NCBI RefSeq assembly: GCF_049366555.1
Contig: NZ_JBMMGT010000023.1
Span: forward strand, 1-43,509
Reading direction: 5' to 3'
DNA: 43,509 nucleotides
DNA from: Avibacterium volantium_A
GTDB taxonomy: Bacteria; Pseudomonadota; Gammaproteobacteria; Enterobacterales; Pasteurellaceae
The notes under the pieces are model-generated. The model saw nothing but the letters and a program-made list of their open reading frames with translations, was not told the DNA's origin and searched no databases. This document shows positions 8,200 through 16,508 of the stretch, piece after piece. The position numbers were made by a program, and so were the translations under genes. The first letter of the stretch is position 1; every line of letters begins with the position of its first letter.

Positions 8200-10119
8200 A
8201 TGATTTTATTTACCAATCTTTCGCTAAAACGTGGACAAACGACCTTACTAGAAAATGCCAATGCCACCATTAATCCTAAGCAAAAAGTGGGCTTAGTGGG
8301 CAAAAATGGCTGTGGTAAATCTTCGCTACTCGCCTTATTAAAAAAAGAAATCAGTGCAGAGGGTGGCGAAGTGAGTTACCCCGCAAACTGGCAACTGGCT
8401 TGGGTGAATCAAGAGACCCCATCTCTTGCCATTTCTGCCTTGGATTATGTGATTTTAGGCGATCGCCAATATATGGCATTACAGCAACAGTTAGAGCAAG
8501 CCAATCAAAACAATGATGGCAATGCCATTGCGCGCATTCACGAACAATTAGATACCATTGACGCGTGGACGATTCAATCCCGTGCCGCGTCATTATTAAA
8601 CGGCTTAGGCTTTAGCCAAGCAGAATTAAGCCAGCCCGTGAGTGCCTTTTCTGGTGGCTGGCGAATGCGGTTAAATTTAGCCCAAGCCTTATTATGCCCC
8701 TCCGATTTGCTCTTGCTTGATGAGCCAACCAACCATTTAGATTTAGACGCGGTAATTTGGCTGGAACGCTGGTTGCAACAATATCAAGGCACATTGGTGC
8801 TGATTTCTCACGATCGTGATTTTCTCGATCCTGTTGTGGATAAAATTCTGCATATCGAAAATCAAAAAATCAACGAATACACCGGCGATTATTCCTCTTT
8901 TGAAAAGCAACGGGCAGAAAAACTCGCCCAACAAACCGCGTTATACCGCCAACAACAGCAAAAAGTGGCTCATTTGCAAAAATACATCGACCGCTTTAAA
9001 GCCAAAGCCACTAAAGCGAAACAAGCCCAAAGCCGAATGAAAGCCCTAGCCCGAATGGAGCTTATCGCCCCCGCTTATGTGGATAATCCATTTACCTTTG
9101 AATTTCGCGAGCCGTTGGCATTGCCTAATCCGTTGCTTTCAATGGAGAAAGTCAGTGCGGGTTATGAAAATAATGGGCAAACCACGGAAATTCTGAAACA
9201 AATCAAATTAAATCTTGTTCCTGGTTCACGCATTGGGTTGCTCGGTAAGAATGGCGCAGGAAAATCCACACTGATCAAATTATTAGCGGGAGAAATCACC
9301 GCACTTGCTGGCAATATTCAGCTCGCAAAAGGCGTACAACTTGGTTATTTCGCACAACATCAGTTGGATACCTTGCGCGCGGAAGAAAGCGCTCTTTGGC
9401 ATATGCAGCATCTCGCTCCACAACAAACGGAGCAACAATTACGCACCTATCTCGGCAGTTTCGCCTTTCACGGCGATAAAGTGAATGAGTCTGTTGCCAC
9501 CTTTTCAGGTGGCGAAAAGGCACGTTTGGTGTTGGCATTAATCGTTTGGCAGCGACCAAATTTATTGTTATTAGATGAACCGACCAACCATTTAGATTTA
9601 GATATGCGCCAAGCGCTAACTGAAGCCTTGGTGGATTATCAAGGTTCATTAGTAATTGTTTCCCACGACCGCCATTTATTACGCAATACCGTTGATGAGT
9701 TTTATTTGGTTCACGATGGGCAAGTGGAAGAATTTAAAGGCGATTTAGCGGATTATCAAAAATGGCTTAACGAGCAAAATAGCCAACCTCAGTCAACAGA
9801 GAAAGACGCGACAAAAACGGAAAGCGACAATTCTCTCATAAATCGCAAAGAACAAAAGCGCAAAGAAGCCGAGCTTCGCCAACAACTTGCTCCACTGCGA
9901 AAATCCCTTGCACAATGGGAAAGCAAAATGGAAACCCTATCACAAAAACTGGCAGATATTGAGCAACAACTCGCCAACGGTGATCTGTACCAAGCAGAAA
10001 TGAAAGAAAATCTCACCGCACTTTTAAAAGACCAAGCGGAATACAAAAAACAGCTAGACGAAGTCGAAATGGAATGGTTTGCCGCGCAGGAAGAGATTGA
10101 AATGATATTAGGCAGCTAA
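8200..10119 (+). CDS. yheS: ABC-F family ATPase YheS (ribosome-associated)
   Basis: Soluble duplicated ABC ATPase without membrane domains; ABC-F proteins act at the ribosomal E site to relieve stalled translation. In 639 residues there are two full cassettes. The first has GLVGKNGCGKSS near residue 32, signature FSGGWRMRLNLAQA, and LLLLDEPTNHLDLD. The linker has RAKATKAKQAQSRMKAL. The second cassette has GLLGKNGAGKST, signature FSGGEKARL and a second DEPTNHLDLD. A coiled-coil tail follows from about residue 545 to 635. The sequence tracks E. coli YheS closely, including WQLAWVNQE and DIDAW-type motifs, so I prefer YheS to Uup or EttA. The start at 8200 is 188 bases from the divergent oadG. 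Confidence 0.95.
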   Translation: MILFTNLSLKRGQTTLLENANATINPKQKVGLVGKNGCGKSSLLALLKKEISAEGGEVSYPANWQLAWVNQETPSLAISALDYVILGDRQYMALQQQLEQANQNNDGNAIARIHEQLDTIDAWTIQSRAASLLNGLGFSQAELSQPVSAFSGGWRMRLNLAQALLCPSDLLLLDEPTNHLDLDAVIWLERWLQQYQGTLVLISHDRDFLDPVVDKILHIENQKINEYTGDYSSFEKQRAEKLAQQTALYRQQQQKVAHLQKYIDRFKAKATKAKQAQSRMKALARMELIAPAYVDNPFTFEFREPLALPNPLLSMEKVSAGYENNGQTTEILKQIKLNLVPGSRIGLLGKNGAGKSTLIKLLAGEITALAGNIQLAKGVQLGYFAQHQLDTLRAEESALWHMQHLAPQQTEQQLRTYLGSFAFHGDKVNESVATFSGGEKARLVLALIVWQRPNLLLLDEPTNHLDLDMRQALTEALVDYQGSLVIVSHDRHLLRNTVDEFYLVHDGQVEEFKGDLADYQKWLNEQNSQPQSTEKDATKTESDNSLINRKEQKRKEAELRQQLAPLRKSLAQWESKMETLSQKLADIEQQLANGDLYQAEMKENLTALLKDQAEYKKQLDEVEMEWFAAQEEIEMILGS

Positions 10120-10267
10120 AACAAAAGTGCGGTGCTTTTTTAGGATTTTTTGGGGCGAATGATTTACCTTTTTGTTTCTTTCTATTAAAGGTAGCCTGTT
10201 GCGATAAAAACTCCGCAAAATCCCACCGCACTTTATATTTCCTTTTGTATGGAAAATATGAGGGCGT
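10120..10267. other. Convergent spacer with two opposed uptake signals
   Basis: Between the convergent yheS and rarD stops lie AAGTGCGGT (10125-10133) followed by GCTTTTTT, and the inverted ACCGCACTT (10225-10233). Paired opposite uptake signals at gene ends often double as terminators in this family, but the spacing of about 90 bases is too large for a tight hairpin. I see no other clear element. Confidence 0.5.
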
Positions 10268-11152
10268 TTAGGAAATGGGGGGAACTGTTTTTCGTTGCAT
10301 TGCTCGCAATCCATCAATGATGATCAGCCCCATACCGATCATTAAAGATAAAAAGAGCGGGTAATTTTCGGCGTCAATATTTTCTCCGATGAATAGGGAA
10401 ACGGCGAGCATCATTATGGGTTCAGCGTAGCCGAGTAATCCTAGCACGTTGATCGGCAATAGGCTGCTGGCAACGATGTAAGCATTAAAGGCAATGCCGC
10501 TGAGTAAGCCGAGCAGAAATAATAACGATAAAATATTCGGATTAACCAACCGCACTTCTGCAATGTTTACTTGCGCGGCGAAATAGATACACACGGGCAA
10601 GGTCAATACCATTTCAATGGCAAAGCTGGTGATGTCGTTAAAGCCGAACCATTTGCGAACCATAAAATAAACGGCGTAAGTGCAAACGGCAATGCTTTCC
10701 CAAGAAAGTCCGCCCTTTGCGCTAATGTTAAAGGCGATGCCAATGGCAGCGATGATGATGGCAAGAAATTTCAGCGGGGAAATGCGTTCTTTAAAGAAAA
10801 TTCGCCCTGCTGCCACTAAAACGAGGGGCAGTAGCAAATAACCAAGAGAAACGCTCAATGCACCGCCGTTGTTTGGTGCCCATAAAAAAAGCCACATTTG
10901 AAAGCCCATAATGCTACCGTTAAACAAAAAAACCAGTAATAACCAAGGCTGTGCTTTGATGCGTTTTAGGTGAGCGATCAACATATATTTTTGGCGGAAA
11001 ATGAACACGGCGGCAATCACAAAAGGTGCTGTAAAAACAACACGATAGCCAAAAATATCTTCGCCGCTTAATGGCAATAATAATGTGGAAAAATAATAAA
11101 TATAGCCAAACAACATTGAGGCCAAAAGAGAAAAACCGATACCTTTTACCAT
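10268..11152 (-). CDS. rarD: RarD-type EamA/DMT-superfamily permease
   Basis: Inner-membrane protein of 294 residues with about ten hydrophobic helices in two EamA repeats, as in the drug/metabolite transporter superfamily. Motifs of the RarD branch include an N-terminal FSLLASMLFGYIYYF, GYRVVFTAPF, LFLWAPNNGGALSVSLGYLLLPL (EamA helices 3-4) and ISPLKFLAIIIAAIGIAFN. The second half contains GLLGYAEPIMMLAVSLFIGE. The substrate is unknown for this branch. I start at the ATG at 11152 with AGGTGG upstream; a longer frame would overlap ilvY. The ilvY stop lies 35 bases upstream on the same strand, and an uptake signal sits between them. Confidence 0.85.
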   Translation of the reverse strand: MVKGIGFSLLASMLFGYIYYFSTLLLPLSGEDIFGYRVVFTAPFVIAAVFIFRQKYMLIAHLKRIKAQPWLLLVFLFNGSIMGFQMWLFLWAPNNGGALSVSLGYLLLPLVLVAAGRIFFKERISPLKFLAIIIAAIGIAFNISAKGGLSWESIAVCTYAVYFMVRKWFGFNDITSFAIEMVLTLPVCIYFAAQVNIAEVRLVNPNILSLLFLLGLLSGIAFNAYIVASSLLPINVLGLLGYAEPIMMLAVSLFIGENIDAENYPLFLSLMIGMGLIIIDGLRAMQRKTVPPIS

Positions 11153-11187
11153 AATCCACCTAAAATTCACCAAATTCTTACCGCACT

Positions 11188-12066
11188 TTACCCCAACATT
11201 TGCCAAAATGCACGAACTAAGGGCAAATTGAGTAAGTTCTTTTGTACGCAAATCCCTAAATCGAATGGTTGTACAGGAATATCAATCTCTAAAGTAGAAA
11301 CCTGCAAATTAAGCGGGCTATTTTGGATCACAATATCAGGCAATAACGCCACGCCGCAACCAAGCGCCACCATTGACACGATCCCTTCGTGTCCTGATAC
11401 GGTGGCGTAAATTTTCGGGTGTTTGATTTTTTTCTGTTGAAACCACTGATCAATCCGCTGTCGAGCAGGCCCTTCCACTGGCAAAATAAAGGGGATTTTT
11501 TGCCAATCAATGGGTGTTTGTTGCAATAATTGCGTGGTGGCACAGGCAACGCGTGGCGCAATGAGGGAAAGGGTTATATCATCAATATGATGAAATATTA
11601 CATTTTGTGGCAAGTGCGCGGGGCGTCCAGCTAGGGCTAAATCAACTTGCTGACGCTGAATAAAGTCAAGTGCCATCGCAGGATCGCCAGTGGTTAGCTG
11701 AATTTCTACCTTCGGATAGTGTGAGCGGAATTTTTCTAACATTGGTGGCAGGTGGCTGTATGCGGCAGTAACCGAGCAAAATAGGCGTAGCTCCCCTTGC
11801 AATTCCTGCTGATTAGAACGAAATTGCTGTTTTAAAGATAGCCATTGTTGCCATTGCGGATAAGCAAATTGCAAAAATAGCTCGCCTGCGGGAGTGAGCG
11901 AAACCTTGCGGTTATCACGCAATAATAACGGTTCACCCAGTTCTTCTTCAAGCCGTTTAATTTGCCGTGAAAGGGTGGAAGGCGACATATAATGCTGCCC
12001 GGCAGTTTTAGCGAAATTTTTGTTTTCCGCGAGATCGATGAAGAGTTTGAGATCTTGGAAGTTCAT
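11188..12066 (-). CDS. ilvY: IlvY, LysR-family activator of ilvC
   Basis: A 292-residue LysR-type regulator. The N-terminal winged helix-turn-helix covers about residues 3-62 (LKLFIDLAENKNFAKTA, SPSTLSRQIKRLEEELG). The effector domain begins near residue 90 and includes CSVTAAYSHLPPML and GHEGIVSMVALGCGVALLP, both near-identical to E. coli IlvY. In E. coli it binds acetolactate or acetohydroxybutyrate and activates ilvC, whose product uses those compounds. Divergent placement next to ilvC supports the call fully. Confidence 0.95.
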   Translation of the reverse strand: MNFQDLKLFIDLAENKNFAKTAGQHYMSPSTLSRQIKRLEEELGEPLLLRDNRKVSLTPAGELFLQFAYPQWQQWLSLKQQFRSNQQELQGELRLFCSVTAAYSHLPPMLEKFRSHYPKVEIQLTTGDPAMALDFIQRQQVDLALAGRPAHLPQNVIFHHIDDITLSLIAPRVACATTQLLQQTPIDWQKIPFILPVEGPARQRIDQWFQQKKIKHPKIYATVSGHEGIVSMVALGCGVALLPDIVIQNSPLNLQVSTLEIDIPVQPFDLGICVQKNLLNLPLVRAFWQMLG

Positions 12067-12089
12067 TGGTTTTTTCCTTTTATATGAAT

Positions 12090-12290
12090 AACGGATTTCG
12101 CCGTTGGCGCCTTACTTTCTTTTGCTTTCCCAAAAGAAAGTAAGCAAAGAAAAAGGAACCCCGACTAAATTGCTGTTCTTCGCACCAATAAAATTTTCTT
12201 AACGAAAAGTAAGCCCATACTCGCTACGCTGCGTTCAGGCGTTACTTTTCTAAAAATTTTATTTTTGCTCAGGCAATTTACACGGGGAAT
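12090..12290. repeat. Structured intergenic repeat element (MITE-like) between ilvY and ilvC
   Basis: About 200 bases of non-coding DNA made of inverted repeats. A perfect 14-bp palindrome (CTTACTTTCTTTTG at 12111-12124, complement at 12131-12144) has a 6-base loop. It is followed by a long imperfect hairpin: CCCCGACTAAATTGC near 12159-12173 pairs with GCAATTTACACGGGG near 12273-12287, an inner AATAAAATTTT (12187-12197) pairs with AAAATTTTATT (12253-12263), and GAAAAGTAA (12204-12212) pairs with TTACTTTTC (12242-12250). The loop is GC-richer (CTCGCTACGCTGCG). From memory, similar AAAGAAAGTAA-type elements are dispersed in several proteobacterial genomes. I see no second copy in this window. 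Confidence 0.6.
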
Positions 12291-12320
12291 GATCAACAAC
12301 ATTAATTTACTAACTATATA

Positions 12321-12384
12321 TTGCAAAAACTGCAACATTAAGTTCCAATAATATCAATTTACGCAATCTTTATAAAGGTATAAT
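12321..12384 (+). promoter_or_regulatory. IlvY operator and ilvC promoter
   Basis: TTGCA-AAAAC-TGCAA (12321-12335) is a perfect dyad of the T-N11-A LysR type. TATAAT at 12379-12384 is a consensus -10, and the expected -35 region (about 12356-12361) is poor, which suits IlvY-dependent activation. The site lies between ilvC and the repeat element. Confidence 0.65.
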
Positions 12385-12431
12385 CTGTCATTGATTATTT
12401 TGTAAACCAACTTAACCAAAAGGATAAAAAA

Positions 12432-13913
12432 ATGGCTAATTATTTCAATACATTAAATTTACGCCAACAGTTAGACCAATTAGGTCGCTGTCGTTTTATG
12501 GATCGTGAAGAGTTTTCTGATGAAGCGAATTTCTTAAAAGGCAAAAAAATTGTGATTGTGGGCTGTGGAGCTCAGGGATTAAACCAAGGTTTAAATATGC
12601 GTGATTCAGGCTTAGACATCAGCTATGCGCTACGCCCTGAAGCCATTGCGGAAAAACGTGCTTCTTTCCAACGAGCCACTGAAAATGGTTTCAAAGTGGG
12701 CACTTATCAAGAATTAATCCCTACTGCGGATTTAGTGATTAATCTGACTCCAGATAAACAGCACAGCAAAGTGATTGCAGATGTAATGGGTTTAATGAAA
12801 GAAGGCGCGGCGTTAGGTTATTCACACGGTTTGAACATTGTGGAAGTGGGGGAGCAAATTCGTCCTGATATTACCGTTGTGATGGTTGCGCCAAAATGTC
12901 CAGGGACAGAAGTGCGTGAAGAATATAAACGTGGTTTTGGTGTGCCAACGCTTATCGCGGTTCACCCTGAAAATGACCCGAAAGGCGAAGGTATGGCGAT
13001 TGCTAAGGCTTGGGCGGCAGCCACAGGCGGACACCGTGCCGGTGTGTTAGAATCTTCATTCGTGGCGGAAGTAAAATCTGACTTAATGGGTGAGCAAACC
13101 ATTCTTTGTGGTATGTTGCAAGCAGGTTCAATCCTTTGCTATGACAAATTAGTGGCGGACGGCAAAGATCCTGCTTATGCTGGAAAATTGGTGCAATTCG
13201 GTTGGGAAACTATCACTGAAGCGCTAAAACAAGGCGGCATCACCTTAATGATGGATCGCCTGTCTAACAGTGCAAAATTGCGTGCCTTTGGACTTGCGGA
13301 AGAAATTAAGCAAGAATTAGACTTCTTATTCAAAAAACATATGGACGACATTATCAGCGGCGAGTTTTCTCGTGTGATGATGGAAGACTGGGCAAACGGC
13401 GATGCAAACCTATTAAAATGGCGTGAAGAAACCGGCAAAACTGGCTTTGAAAATGCACCAAAAGCGGACGGAATCAAAATCAGCGAACAAGAATATTTTG
13501 ATAACGGCGTATTAATGGTGGCAATGGTAAAAGCTGGCGTGGAATTGGCGTTCGATACAATGGTTTCTGCAGGTATTTTTGAAGAATCTGCTTATTATGA
13601 ATCCTTACACGAATTACCATTAATCGCTAACACTATTGCGCGTAAACGCTTATACGAAATGAACGTGGTGATTTCAGACACAGCGGAATACGGTAACTAT
13701 TTATTCGCCAATGTAGCAACCCCAATTTTAGCTAAAACGGTAATGCAACATTTACAACGTGGTGATTTGGGAGAGCCAACACCAACCGTGGAAATCGACA
13801 ACATCACCTTACGCGATGTGAATGACGCAATCCGTAACTACCCAATTGAGCTAATCGGTCAAGAATTGCGTGGTTATATGACAGATATGAAACGCATTTC
13901 TTCACAAGGTTAA
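12432..13913 (+). CDS. ilvC: Ketol-acid reductoisomerase, long (class II) form
   Basis: NADPH- and magnesium-dependent second common enzyme of valine/isoleucine synthesis; it isomerises and reduces 2-acetolactate or 2-aceto-2-hydroxybutyrate. The 493-residue length marks the long enterobacterial class with a duplicated knotted C-terminal domain. Seen: Rossmann motif GCGAQGLNQGLNMRDSG from about residue 44, APKCPGTEVREEYKRGFGVP, SDLMGEQTILCGML with conserved metal-binding acidic residues, and a C-terminal repeat with SDTAEYGNYLF. AAGGAT precedes the ATG. It is transcribed divergently from its activator ilvY and ends at a clear terminator. Confidence 0.98.
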   Translation: MANYFNTLNLRQQLDQLGRCRFMDREEFSDEANFLKGKKIVIVGCGAQGLNQGLNMRDSGLDISYALRPEAIAEKRASFQRATENGFKVGTYQELIPTADLVINLTPDKQHSKVIADVMGLMKEGAALGYSHGLNIVEVGEQIRPDITVVMVAPKCPGTEVREEYKRGFGVPTLIAVHPENDPKGEGMAIAKAWAAATGGHRAGVLESSFVAEVKSDLMGEQTILCGMLQAGSILCYDKLVADGKDPAYAGKLVQFGWETITEALKQGGITLMMDRLSNSAKLRAFGLAEEIKQELDFLFKKHMDDIISGEFSRVMMEDWANGDANLLKWREETGKTGFENAPKADGIKISEQEYFDNGVLMVAMVKAGVELAFDTMVSAGIFEESAYYESLHELPLIANTIARKRLYEMNVVISDTAEYGNYLFANVATPILAKTVMQHLQRGDLGEPTPTVEIDNITLRDVNDAIRNYPIELIGQELRGYMTDMKRISSQG

Positions 13914-13930
13914 TCACTTGTTTTAAATAG

Positions 13931-13957
13931 AAAGCCAGCTATGATGCTGGCTTTTTT
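13931..13957 (+). terminator. Intrinsic terminator of ilvC
   Basis: AAAGCCAGC (13931-13939) pairs with GCTGGCTTT (13946-13954) around TATGAT, and the T run extends to 13957. A separate inverted uptake signal follows at 13984-13992. Confidence 0.93.
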
Positions 13958-14073
13958 GTTGGTAAAAAATTTGCAAAAAATGCACCGCACTTTCTCTAAT
14001 GGGCAAAATAAAATGAACTAATTGGCGAATAAATTGACAATATTAGGAAAGATGATAACGAGAGGAAACTTCT

Positions 14074-14718
14074 ATGGATTTTAACCAAATTTTAAATCAA
14101 GTATTCAACGTGACTAAAGATCAGTTTGGCAAAACAATGAACGGTAATTCCACCGCGGATAAAATTACCAAAGTAGGTGGTGGTGCGGCAGCGATAGGCT
14201 TGCTTTCAATGATTTTTGGACGTAACGGTGGAGCAAGCCTGACAAAGTTAGGTTCTCTTGCGGCACTAGGTAGCTTAGCCTATCAGGCTTATCAACAATA
14301 TCAGCAAAAAAATTCACAAAATTCTACCGCACTTGATTCCACGCTTAGCGAAGAAACCTTTGTGGATACCGCAGAAAAAGCAACATCAGGGCAGTTAATT
14401 TTGCAAACGATGATTGCAGCGGCTGCCGCTGATGGAGCGATTACTGATGAGGAAAAACAACTCATCATCACTGAAGCGGGCAATGATCCTGAAGTCTATC
14501 ACTGGTTGCAGCAACAAATTGAGCAACCTATTTCTATCTCACAAATTGCACAACAAGTAGGCAACGACACTGCTTTGGCTTCACAAGTTTATTTGGCAGC
14601 TCGTGTGGTGTGCGGTGAGTTAGATCGTAAAGAAATTGTTTTTCTTGCTAATCTTGCCACGGCGTTAAATCTTGATGATGCTTTAGTTGAACAATTAGAA
14701 AAACAAGCCGGCTTCTAA
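14074..14718 (+). CDS. YebE-like DUF533 protein with TerB-like domain
   Basis: A 214-residue protein of the DUF533/YebE family, function not established. A weakly hydrophobic Gly/Ala-rich region at about 30-70 (GGGAAAIGLLSMIFG, LGSLAALGSLAYQAYQQY) could be membrane-inserted. The C-terminal half (about 100-210) is a helical TerB-like domain: ILQTMIAAAAADGAITDEEKQLI with the acidic residues typical of the fold, then ISQIAQQV and VYLAARVVCG. E. coli yebE belongs to an envelope-stress regulon. GAGAGGAAAC precedes the start. An uptake signal (14326-14334) lies in the linker-coding part. The gene stands alone and ends in a terminator. Confidence 0.8.
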   Translation: MDFNQILNQVFNVTKDQFGKTMNGNSTADKITKVGGGAAAIGLLSMIFGRNGGASLTKLGSLAALGSLAYQAYQQYQQKNSQNSTALDSTLSEETFVDTAEKATSGQLILQTMIAAAAADGAITDEEKQLIITEAGNDPEVYHWLQQQIEQPISISQIAQQVGNDTALASQVYLAARVVCGELDRKEIVFLANLATALNLDDALVEQLEKQAGF

Positions 14719-14743
14719 TTTCTTTAAGAATTGCGTTTGAAAT

Positions 14744-14778
14744 AAACGGTGTGTTTAAACAACACGCCGTTTTTTATT
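14744..14778 (+). terminator. Intrinsic terminator of the DUF533 gene
   Basis: AAACGGTGTGTT (14744-14755) pairs with AACACGCCGTTT (14761-14772), with one wobble, a 5-base loop and a following T-rich run. Confidence 0.88.
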
Positions 14779-14810
14779 TTTATGGTTTATGGATTGATGC
14801 AATAAAGAAA

Positions 14811-14850
14811 TAATCTCCCGTTTTTGTAAAGAGAAGTTAGCGGGAGATTA
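14811..14850 (-). terminator. Inverted repeat, possible mazG terminator
   Basis: TAATCTCCCG (14811-14820) and CGGGAGATTA (14841-14850) form a perfect 10-bp arm pair with a 20-base loop. Read on the minus strand it follows mazG by about 40 bases and is succeeded by a mixed TTTCTTT run. The large loop makes termination less certain. Confidence 0.5.
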
Positions 14851-14887
14851 AAGAAGAACGAGGAAAAATTAAAGTGCGGTGGAATTT

Positions 14888-15679
14888 TTACCCGTTTTCT
14901 TGTTTTTTCACTTCGTCCCACAATAGATCAAGTTCTGCTAGTGTGCTGTTTTGTAAAGATTTGCCCTGCTGTTTTGCTAAGGTTTCTAGTTGACGAAAAC
15001 GGCGTTCAAATTTTTGATTGGCTTTGCGTAAGGCTTCTTCTGGCGCAGTTTTTAAATGGCGGCTTAAATTAACGACAGAAAAAAGCAAATCACCGATTTC
15101 TTCTTCAATTTTTGCCTGATCTTGTTGTGGGCGAGCAAGCTCGGCTTGTACTTCTTGTAATTCTTCTTGTACTTTAGCGATCACTGGTTGTACGTTATCC
15201 CAATCAAACCCTACTTTGGCACAGCGTTTTTGTAATTTTTCTGCGCGCATTAGGGCTGGAAAAGATTGCGGAATATTATCCAAAATAGATTGGTAAGCTT
15301 TGTTTTTATTTTCTTGTGCTTTGATTTTATTCCAATGGCTGAGCGCTTCTTGTTCGTTGTGTGCTTTTTCTTCACCAAAAACGTGTGGGTGGCGGCGCAG
15401 AATTTTTTCTGCCACTTCATTAACCACATCATCAAAGGTGAACAACTTATCTTCTTTGGCAAGTTGGCTGAAAAAGACCACTTGGAGCAGTAAATCGCCC
15501 AGTTCTTCGCGTAAATTTGCTGTATTTTGTTGTTCAATGGCTTCTACCACTTCATAGCTTTCTTCTAATAAGCAAGGGATCATTGATTGATAAGTTTGCT
15601 CTAGATCCCAAGGGCAGCCTCCATTTGGATCGCGTAGTTTGGCAATGAGTTGTACAAAATCTTGAATAGAATGGTTCAT
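14888..15679 (-). CDS. mazG: MazG, nucleoside triphosphate pyrophosphohydrolase
   Basis: Hydrolyses (d)NTPs to NMP and pyrophosphate; in E. coli it also lowers ppGpp during starvation and cleans aberrant nucleotides. The 263-residue protein has two all-alpha MazG repeats. The N-terminal one has GGCPWDLEQTYQSM, EESYEVVEAIE and the metal-binding EELGDLLLQVVF. The C-terminal one has EELQEVQAEL and EEIGDLLFSVVNL. ExxE and ExxD metal ligands are present in both. It lies alone on the minus strand between the DUF533 gene and uspA. Confidence 0.95.
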   Translation of the reverse strand: MNHSIQDFVQLIAKLRDPNGGCPWDLEQTYQSMIPCLLEESYEVVEAIEQQNTANLREELGDLLLQVVFFSQLAKEDKLFTFDDVVNEVAEKILRRHPHVFGEEKAHNEQEALSHWNKIKAQENKNKAYQSILDNIPQSFPALMRAEKLQKRCAKVGFDWDNVQPVIAKVQEELQEVQAELARPQQDQAKIEEEIGDLLFSVVNLSRHLKTAPEEALRKANQKFERRFRQLETLAKQQGKSLQNSTLAELDLLWDEVKKQENG

Positions 15680-15902
15680 TTTGATCCTTTATTTGTTGCG
15701 GTTGGCGTGCAAGAAGTGGGGCGATAATAGCACAATGTTTAGCGGGCTTGAGTAAAAATTTATAGCGGATTGCTATTTTTTTACAAATAAAAATAAATGT
15801 TTTTTCTAAAACGTGATCCAGTGCATATTTTTTTTATAGCACTAGTGTTAGTATTACCACAAAAGAAGTTGATTAACCTCTCAAAAAGATAAGGAGTTAG
15901 TT

Positions 15903-16328
15903 ATGTACAAACACATTTTAGTTGCTGTTGATCTTTCTGAAGAAAGTGCATTCTTGGTGGAAAAAGCGGCGGGTGTTGCAAAACGCAATGAGGCAAGATT
16001 ATCCATTATCCACGTTGATGTAAATTTCTCTGATCTTTATACGGGGTTAATTGATGTGAATATGTCTTCAATGCAAGACCGTATTTCCACTGAAACTCAC
16101 CAAGCGTTGGTGCAATTAGCGGAGCAATCTAGTTATCCTGTTTCAGAGAAATTAAGTGGTAGCGGTGATTTAGGACAGGTTTTGGCTGACGCTATTGATA
16201 AATATGATGTGGATTTATTAGTAACCGGTCATCACCAAGATTTCTGGAGCAAATTGATGTCTTCTACTCGCCAAGTAATGAATACTATTAATGTTGATAT
16301 GTTAGTTGTTCCATTACGCGAAGAATAG
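15903..16328 (+). CDS. uspA: Universal stress protein A
   Basis: Small cytosolic UspA-fold protein of 141 residues, induced by growth arrest in E. coli. Seen: YKHILVAVDLSEESAFLVEKA at the N-terminus, IIHVDVNFSDLYTGL, and DLLVTGHHQDFWSKLMSSTRQVMN. The last carries the GHH-W pattern of the non-ATP-binding UspA branch rather than the G-2x-G-9x-G(S/T) ATP loop. AAGGAG precedes the ATG. It lies just ahead of alaS, an arrangement I recall from H. influenzae. The 220-base upstream region is AT-rich without a motif I can name. Confidence 0.93.
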   Translation: MYKHILVAVDLSEESAFLVEKAAGVAKRNEARLSIIHVDVNFSDLYTGLIDVNMSSMQDRISTETHQALVQLAEQSSYPVSEKLSGSGDLGQVLADAIDKYDVDLLVTGHHQDFWSKLMSSTRQVMNTINVDMLVVPLREE

Positions 16329-16508
16329 TAATTTAGCTGATTTATTCTCACTTGTGATCTGTACTTTGGCGATGAAGAATTTCATCACTAAAAGTGCAGG
16401 TCCTTTTTGTTTTTAGGATTGAAAAATGTTTTTTCTAAATTGCAAAAAATGTGCCAAAATAGCACAATTCACAACGAATTTAATGAAGATAGAATAAGGC
16501 AAAATTTA

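Noticed and set aside
15870..15890. FNR-like TTGAT...CTCAA upstream of uspA
   Set aside because: Spacing is 6 instead of 4 bases and the second half does not match ATCAA.
16407..16508. N-terminal extension of AlaS
   Set aside because: Thirty-four added residues precede the conserved MKTTAEIRKSF start and look like translated leader sequence.
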